Below are positions 59,465 through 64,000 of a stretch of 64,000 nt of DNA, piece after piece; the stretch's first letter is position 1, and each line of letters begins with the position of its first letter. The stretch comes from Enoplolaimus lenunculus (lineage: Eukaryota > Nematoda > Enoplea > Enoplida > Thoracostomopsidae): positions 62,001-126,000 of the forward strand of contig JASANG010002458.1 of NCBI GenBank assembly GCA_030248215.1, written 5' to 3'. The translations under genes were made by a program, and so were the position numbers. Below the pieces are notes generated by a model. It saw only the letters and a list, made by a program, of their open reading frames with translations. It had not been told where the DNA came from and searched no databases.

Positions 59465-60075
59465 CAGCTTGAAAATTTCCGCCGGGGCGCGTTTCCTGGG
59501 GGCCCCCAGGAGTTTCCTGGGGGAAGCTAATTTTGCGGGGGGGGGGCAGTTTTCCTGGGGGGCCCCAGATGATCTGGGGGGTCCTGGGGGGCAGGCTCAA
59601 AATTTTGCACGCCGACTTTTTGGACCATTTTTTTATTCTAGATCGTGTTCCAACTCAACTGAAGATTACTCATCGCTCAACATGACAAAAATTCCCCGCA
59701 AACGCTAATAACAATAATTTTAACTAATATTACTGACAACTTTACCAGAAGTTGAAAGAAGCACAATTATATAAAATATAGATAATCTATAATTGAAACT
59801 GTGATTAACATATATTTTATATATTAGTCACAGCTTCAGTTTATCATAAGGCTCAGGCGGGTTGAACTTGTTGCTGCAAGGTACTTATTGTGCTTTTTTT
59901 CAGTTCATTATTGAATTGTACTAGTTACTACCGGTATTTGTAAGCTATTAAAAATTATTAGTTCTCAGCGTAATATAAAATCACATTTTGCCGAATGTCC
60001 GCCTCAAAAAAAGTCCAGGTCTTTATGTTTTAACATTGAAAATTTTTGGCTTAGAAAAGTCCTGGGGCCCCCAGC
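59465..60075. repeat. G-rich repeat (TTTCCTGGGGGGCCCC)
   Basis: GTTTCCTGGGGGCCCCCAGG, a run of ten G (about 59538-59547) and further GGGGGG runs to 59591; a GTCCTGGGGCCCCCAGC motif recurs at 60059. Possibly one element with these as ends. It has quadruplex-forming potential. Confidence 0.5.
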
Positions 60076-60507
60076 AAAAAATTTGGTCAGTAAAATGAGC
60101 TAAATCTTTTTTGCCAATTCCGCTTTAATGCACCCACTGTACCAGTTCCCTGTTTGTCTGTCATATTTAACACAACTTGTAGAGATCTGCCGATTCTGCC
60201 GGTTAATCTGCCTCGGTAATAAGGGCACTTTTGGCGAGTATCGGCATCGGCACGAGAAAAATTACCGATTCTTTGCCGATACTTTTTGCACTTAGCAGCG
60301 AGTTGGAATACATACCATCAATTTGAGTATCACTGTGTAATGTACATAATAATAATAGAATCCTATCATTTCCTTTCATCCCCGTGTATTAAACTTAAAC
60401 CCGGCAAACGGAAATAAGAACCGGCAACAGCAAAAACTTGGTTTCAACACACCGATAGTGTTGAGCGTCCACTTTCCCATTTCAAACTAGTTTCTATATA
60501 TTGATCC

Positions 60508-60924
60508 TAGGGTGCAGCCGGAATTCCGATTCCGATGAAAATTCCGATTCAAAACGAGTTCCGATTCCGATTGCACAATGAACGGAATCCGAATTTTCAC
60601 ATAAATTTTAGGCCTACTTGTTGTGATATGTTGTATAAATATTCTGCATCATTTATCTATTAAATTGTTTTCGACATGTTAACTTATCAATAATTGATTG
60701 TAGTTTAGCTTTACAGAGCCAAAAAGTATTGCCAATTTGATCATGCGACGTCTTTGAGATTTGTTGCCAGCCAACAGACATTCTAAATCAATATTATATA
60801 TACTTTACTTTGTTAATACAAATTATTCGCATAGTCACAAATGTTGTAGTTCCGATTCCGTTTCGGTATAAATTTGCTGTTCCGATTCCAATTCCGGTAT
60901 ACTGCAGTTCCGCTTTGCACCCTG
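60508..60924. mobile_element. hAT-type MITE (GATTCC repeats)
   Basis: TAGGGTGCAGCCGGAATTCC to GTTCCGCTTTGCACCCTG, very close in body to 53270-53658. No matching flank seen. Confidence 0.78.
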
Positions 60925-60937
60925 CGGTATAATCGTA

Positions 60938-61040
60938 GCTTGCTTGACTCGAGTGCAATAGTGCCGAAGTTCGATTCTCTCCGTGGTCCTTAACTTTGGG
61001 CAGAAACTTCGAATAGGGGGCATGCAGTCTGTCTTGTTCC
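60938..61040 (+). mobile_element. tRNA-headed SINE, copy 1
   Basis: GCTTGCTTGACTCGAGTGC, box-B-like AAGTTCGATTCTCTC, then body CGTGGTCCTTAACTTTGGGC and GAAACTTCGAATAGGGG. The same head-body order occurs on the minus strand at 63203-63321. Confidence 0.65.
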
Positions 61041-61148
61041 AACATGGAGGTCCCACCAAAACGAGCACTGCAAAAGCAAGCCCATGGATCCGAACAGTTT
61101 TGATTTGCGGTCCCGAATGACCGCTGTCAAAAGAGGGATGTCGGTGCT

Positions 61149-61864
61149 AGGGATCGACCGGATTTCCGGCAAAAATTCGGCATCCGTATCCAGTATAAAC
61201 CAGGGTGCAACCGGAATTCCGGTTCCGGTAAATTTTTACCGGTATTAAAAATTCCGGTATTTTGGACGTTGGAAATTAGGATGTTTCACTAAAAGATGAC
61301 GATAAAAATAAAATATATTTTATTAGTATAGTATGCAAACCTTGACAATCGCCGAAAAACACATCGAAGGTAGATTTCGCTTCCATGGATTATGAAAATC
61401 TAAAATACAGCAGATGAAGTGAATACCTATCTTCAACTAAGGTTATTTCACCAATAATACTGCAAAAAAGAAACTTAAAATGAATTTTTCGGTGGCGTGT
61501 ATTATTCATGTTCCGGTTCCGTTTTCGGTAATTTTTTCAAATTCCGGTTCCGGTTCCGGGAGATTGTAATCCCTGCCGAATCGGATAATTGCGGTTGCGG
61601 TTTCAAATATCATAAAACTGCTTTTTACGTGTAGAAAGTACTAGATATTTTGCAGCTACTGCAATTTTGAGGAAGTCAAGAGTAGACACTGACAGGGAAT
61701 TAAAATCTAAGTCAATAAATTTTAAATCCATAAATACATACTTTTGCACAACTCAAATACTTCCAACAATGCACAAAAATATATCCTATATCCGGTAGCA
61801 TCCGGCCCCTGTTCATTAACTATCCAGCTCCGGTTCCGGTAAAATTAATATCCGGTTGACCCTG
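61149..61864. mobile_element. Nested hAT-type ends
   Basis: At 61149 the TAGGGATCGACCGG end of the 58961 family begins but is interrupted at 61201 by CAGGGTGCAACCGGAATTCC. That second element appears to end near 61864 (TATCCGGTTGACCCTG). GGTTCCGGTTCCGG units occur at both sides and again inside, so more than one event is mixed here. Confidence 0.5.
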
Positions 61865-61954
61865 GTCGGTATACGTGCTCGGTAAGTGTGTCTAAAGTAT
61901 ACATTGTTCTGCATGTGCACATATACCGGAATACGGAGTTGTTGCAATCGATCA

Positions 61955-61995
61955 CATGGTGTAGTGGTAGCATGCTTGACTAGAGTGAAAGACGG
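61955..61995 (+). mobile_element. tRNA-like SINE head, copy 2 (5' part)
   Basis: CACATGGTGTAGTGGTAGCATGCTTGACT matches the head of the 63203-63321 copy (TGGTGTTGTGGTAGCATGC); no body follows. Confidence 0.55.
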
Positions 61996-62528
61996 CTAAA
62001 GCTTGATATCCGGTGTGGTTCCATGTCACTAGGTAAGTACGATTGGGAACTGCAGATCTTTTTGTAACCAATCCTGCATCAACCGGGGTATGACAAGTTG
62101 GGCACGCTAGCGTATGACGGCTCTTAATGAGAGGCGTTCTTACCAGCTACCGACCGGATACCGGATATTTACGGTTGTGGTGCCGAATATCATAAAACTG
62201 CTTTTTAGAAGTCAGCATCTTTACTATCACGCTGCCATTACATTTCTGAGCAAGTCAAGAAGATCATGTATATGAGGTCACCGCACAGCATATGCATCAG
62301 TGTTTTAACCGATGTGCAGCATCAGTATGAGGTTTATTTGTCTCCATGTACCCGCATTTCACACGGCGCCCCATTTGAGAAAAGCGAATTTAGTTGCCCG
62401 CAACTCAAACTGTGTCTGACCAATTTCTCACAACTTTTACTTACGAACTGAGATTATATTGTACTATTATCGAATTTTTAACAACTTTTCGGCCGAATCA
62501 GCCTCGTTAAGTTTAAAACGAGCTGAAC

Positions 62529-62795
62529 TTACATTGTCCGTGTTTCTAAATCTGTCAGAGCACAGAATACACCCCTTAGACTGGAGAATTTTTTAACATA
62601 GCGTAGAATAAAAGTGTTATGGATTTCCTTCCAAATTTTAAAATTTTGGGTAACCGGAGGTGTCGTCCTGTTTCTCAAATCGCTGTATAACCAGGTAGCG
62701 GTGATCCACAATTGTTCGCAGTCTGTGTTAGTAGGCGAAACGCGCAAGTACTTTCGGGTCAAATCTGCGATCCAAGGAAAATTTTCGTGATTGCT
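62529..62795 (-). pseudogene. hAT transposase C-terminal dimerisation domain, fragment
   Basis: The minus-strand ORF reads FPWIADLTRKYLRVSPTNTD, then LYSDLRNRTTPP. This fits the hAT dimerisation pattern (YP.la.lArkyLsvpaTs...R..L.p) with decay: the usual SERvFS is CEQLW. It has no DDE catalytic part. About 120 bp farther, at 62916, lies a hAT-type terminus (GACCGCCCATCCCTG), so this is probably an internally deleted element. Confidence 0.72.
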
Positions 62796-63021
62796 TATCG
62801 CATTTTCACCTCTTTAGTCTCGATTTTTAAAACACCGAGACTGAAAAAAGCGGTACCAAAACCAAGGCTAGATAAATCCTGAGACCTGCGATAACGAGAC
62901 CGCGACCGCCCATCCCTGCTCCTTAAGTCTGCTGACGCTTGCAAACACGCCTTTATGCGACTTTACCATCGCTTTTACTTGTATAAGTTGGGCCAATTTT
63001 ACTAGTTTATGAATATGTCAT

Positions 63022-63582
63022 TATTTCGCATTATATTGTGCCTGTATTTGTTATTTCGCATATTCTGTGTTATTGTTGCTCGCGCATTCCATTTTCCAAT
63101 CCAAAACCCTTATATCTTCCGAAAATCTACACAAGATTTCCCACTTAATTTCTGTCAATTTTTCGAGTTCATTCATAGGGTTTTTTCGGTTATATAGAGT
63201 TTTATGTCTGCACGACCCCTGTTCGAAGTTTTGCCCAAAGTTGATGACCACGCCGGGAATCGAACCTCGGCCCTCTTGCGCTCGGGCCAAGCATGCTACC
63301 ACAACACCACGCGGTCATTGCAACAAATTATTATATTTATATATGTGCACAGGCATAGTAACATTTGCTTTACATACACTTACGTGCACATATATCGACA
63401 ATTATTTCGCCCTATATTGTTCCAGTATTCGTTATTTCGCATATTCTGGGTCTTTTTTGGTTGCGCATTCCATGTTTTTATTCAAACCCTTAAATCTTCC
63501 GAAAATCTACCCAAAATTCTCCACTTAATTTCTGCCAATTTTTCGAGTCCCTTCCTTGAGTTTTCAGGCTAAATATAGTTCT
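63022..63582. repeat. About 180-bp direct repeats bracketing a SINE
   Basis: Copy 1 (63022-63203) and copy 2 (63401-63582) share TTATTTCGCATATTCTG and CTTCCGAAAATCTAC, with AATTTCTG and CAATTTTTCGAG following. The intervening DNA holds the minus-strand SINE. Confidence 0.9.
63203..63321 (-). mobile_element. tRNA-headed SINE, copy 3
   Basis: Minus strand GACCGCGTGGTGTTGTGG...GAGGTTCGATTCCCGG, then CGTGGTCATCAACTTTGGGC and AAAACTTCGAACAGGGG. GACCGCG pairs with CGTGGTC like an acceptor stem and box B is near consensus, but the anticodon arm does not fold to a 7-nt loop. Hence SINE rather than tRNA gene. Confidence 0.68.
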
Positions 63583-64000
63583 ATACCTAGCTAGCTTTTG
63601 GTTCGTGTTTTCGACAACTAAGTAACGGACATTTTCAGGCATATTACGGAAATTGCGTATAGTGGCGAATTTAGCGGGAATTGTGAAATTCGCGTCGCGA
63701 ATTTGGTTGTTTGAGCAAAACTATTGCGAATTTACGGTGTTGGACTGAATTTACCCGAATCTGGCATAAAATTGGAATTAACCCCGATTTTGATATAATT
63801 TGGTCCCGGAATTTCGTAAAATTTCATTGTTTGCGACTAAGATAATGGCGATTAAGTTTGCTTCGCATACACTACCGTATTTTCGTTCGTAATACTTGTA
63901 TTAAAAACTTTGTCTCAACACTCAAGAAAATGCTAATCCGAATCAGATCAATAACAGTTAGTCGTGTAGCCCTAATACTCTGTGTAAAAACATAGTCGTG
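63583..64000. other. No gene recognised
   Basis: AT-rich sequence to the window edge, with repeated GCGAATTT/GCGAATTTAC motifs. Confidence 0.4.

Noticed and set aside
63203-63321. tRNA gene on the minus strand
   Set aside because: Acceptor-type pairing and box B look good, but the anticodon arm has no 7-nt loop and the sequence has a shared non-tRNA body, so it is a SINE.

Overview
The window is eukaryotic DNA, AT-rich and repeat-rich, with intron-split genes. A nematode origin is supported by two independent signs. One is a cuticle collagen with the N-terminal transmembrane domain, the RxxR site and the cysteine clusters that frame Gly-X-Y blocks. The other is interstitial TTAGGC tracts (four perfect units at 7587-7612), TTAGGC being the canonical nematode telomere unit. 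Introns reach several kb, and a DSTYK-type kinase is present that I do not recall from Caenorhabditis. An early-branching nematode is therefore my guess, not a result.

Four genes could be assembled exon by exon with consistent splice sites and reading phase. They are a retromer VPS26 gene (minus, 635-5387, its last exon or exons off the left edge), a secreted Ly6/three-finger-type protein (minus, 10772-12682, 164 aa), a cuticle collagen (plus, 17041-21198, 324 aa) and a 20-exon DSTYK-like dual-specificity kinase (minus, 32932-58621, 1331 aa). There is no operon structure; the genes look independent.

Between and inside the genes lies a dense layer of DNA transposons, mostly short non-autonomous elements. 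hAT-type elements are the commonest. Six have exact 8-bp target duplications (GCTATTAA, TATGTGGG, TACACAGA, ATAAAAAC, GTAGCAGC, ACCATATG), and a decayed hAT transposase C-terminus lies at 62529-62795. There are also TA-flanked Tc1/mariner-like and foldback elements, a TTAA-flanked piggyBac-like element in a Ly6 intron, tRNA-headed SINEs, and a decayed Polinton/Maverick DNA polymerase B inside DSTYK intron 17.

Region by region: 1-5.4 kb VPS26 with two hAT elements and a tRNA-like unit; 6-9.1 kb composite repeats with TTAGGC tracts and a CTGTCCC minisatellite; 10.8-12.7 kb Ly6 gene; 13-16 kb MITEs; 17-21.2 kb collagen; 21.3-32 kb minisatellites and nested elements with no recognised gene; 32.9-58.6 kb DSTYK with element-filled introns; 58.7-64 kb hAT elements, SINEs and a transposase relic. 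The most interesting non-gene signals are the hexamer-type subterminal repeats that match at both ends within a hAT element but differ between elements, and the composite repeats that carry telomere-like tracts next to a minisatellite.
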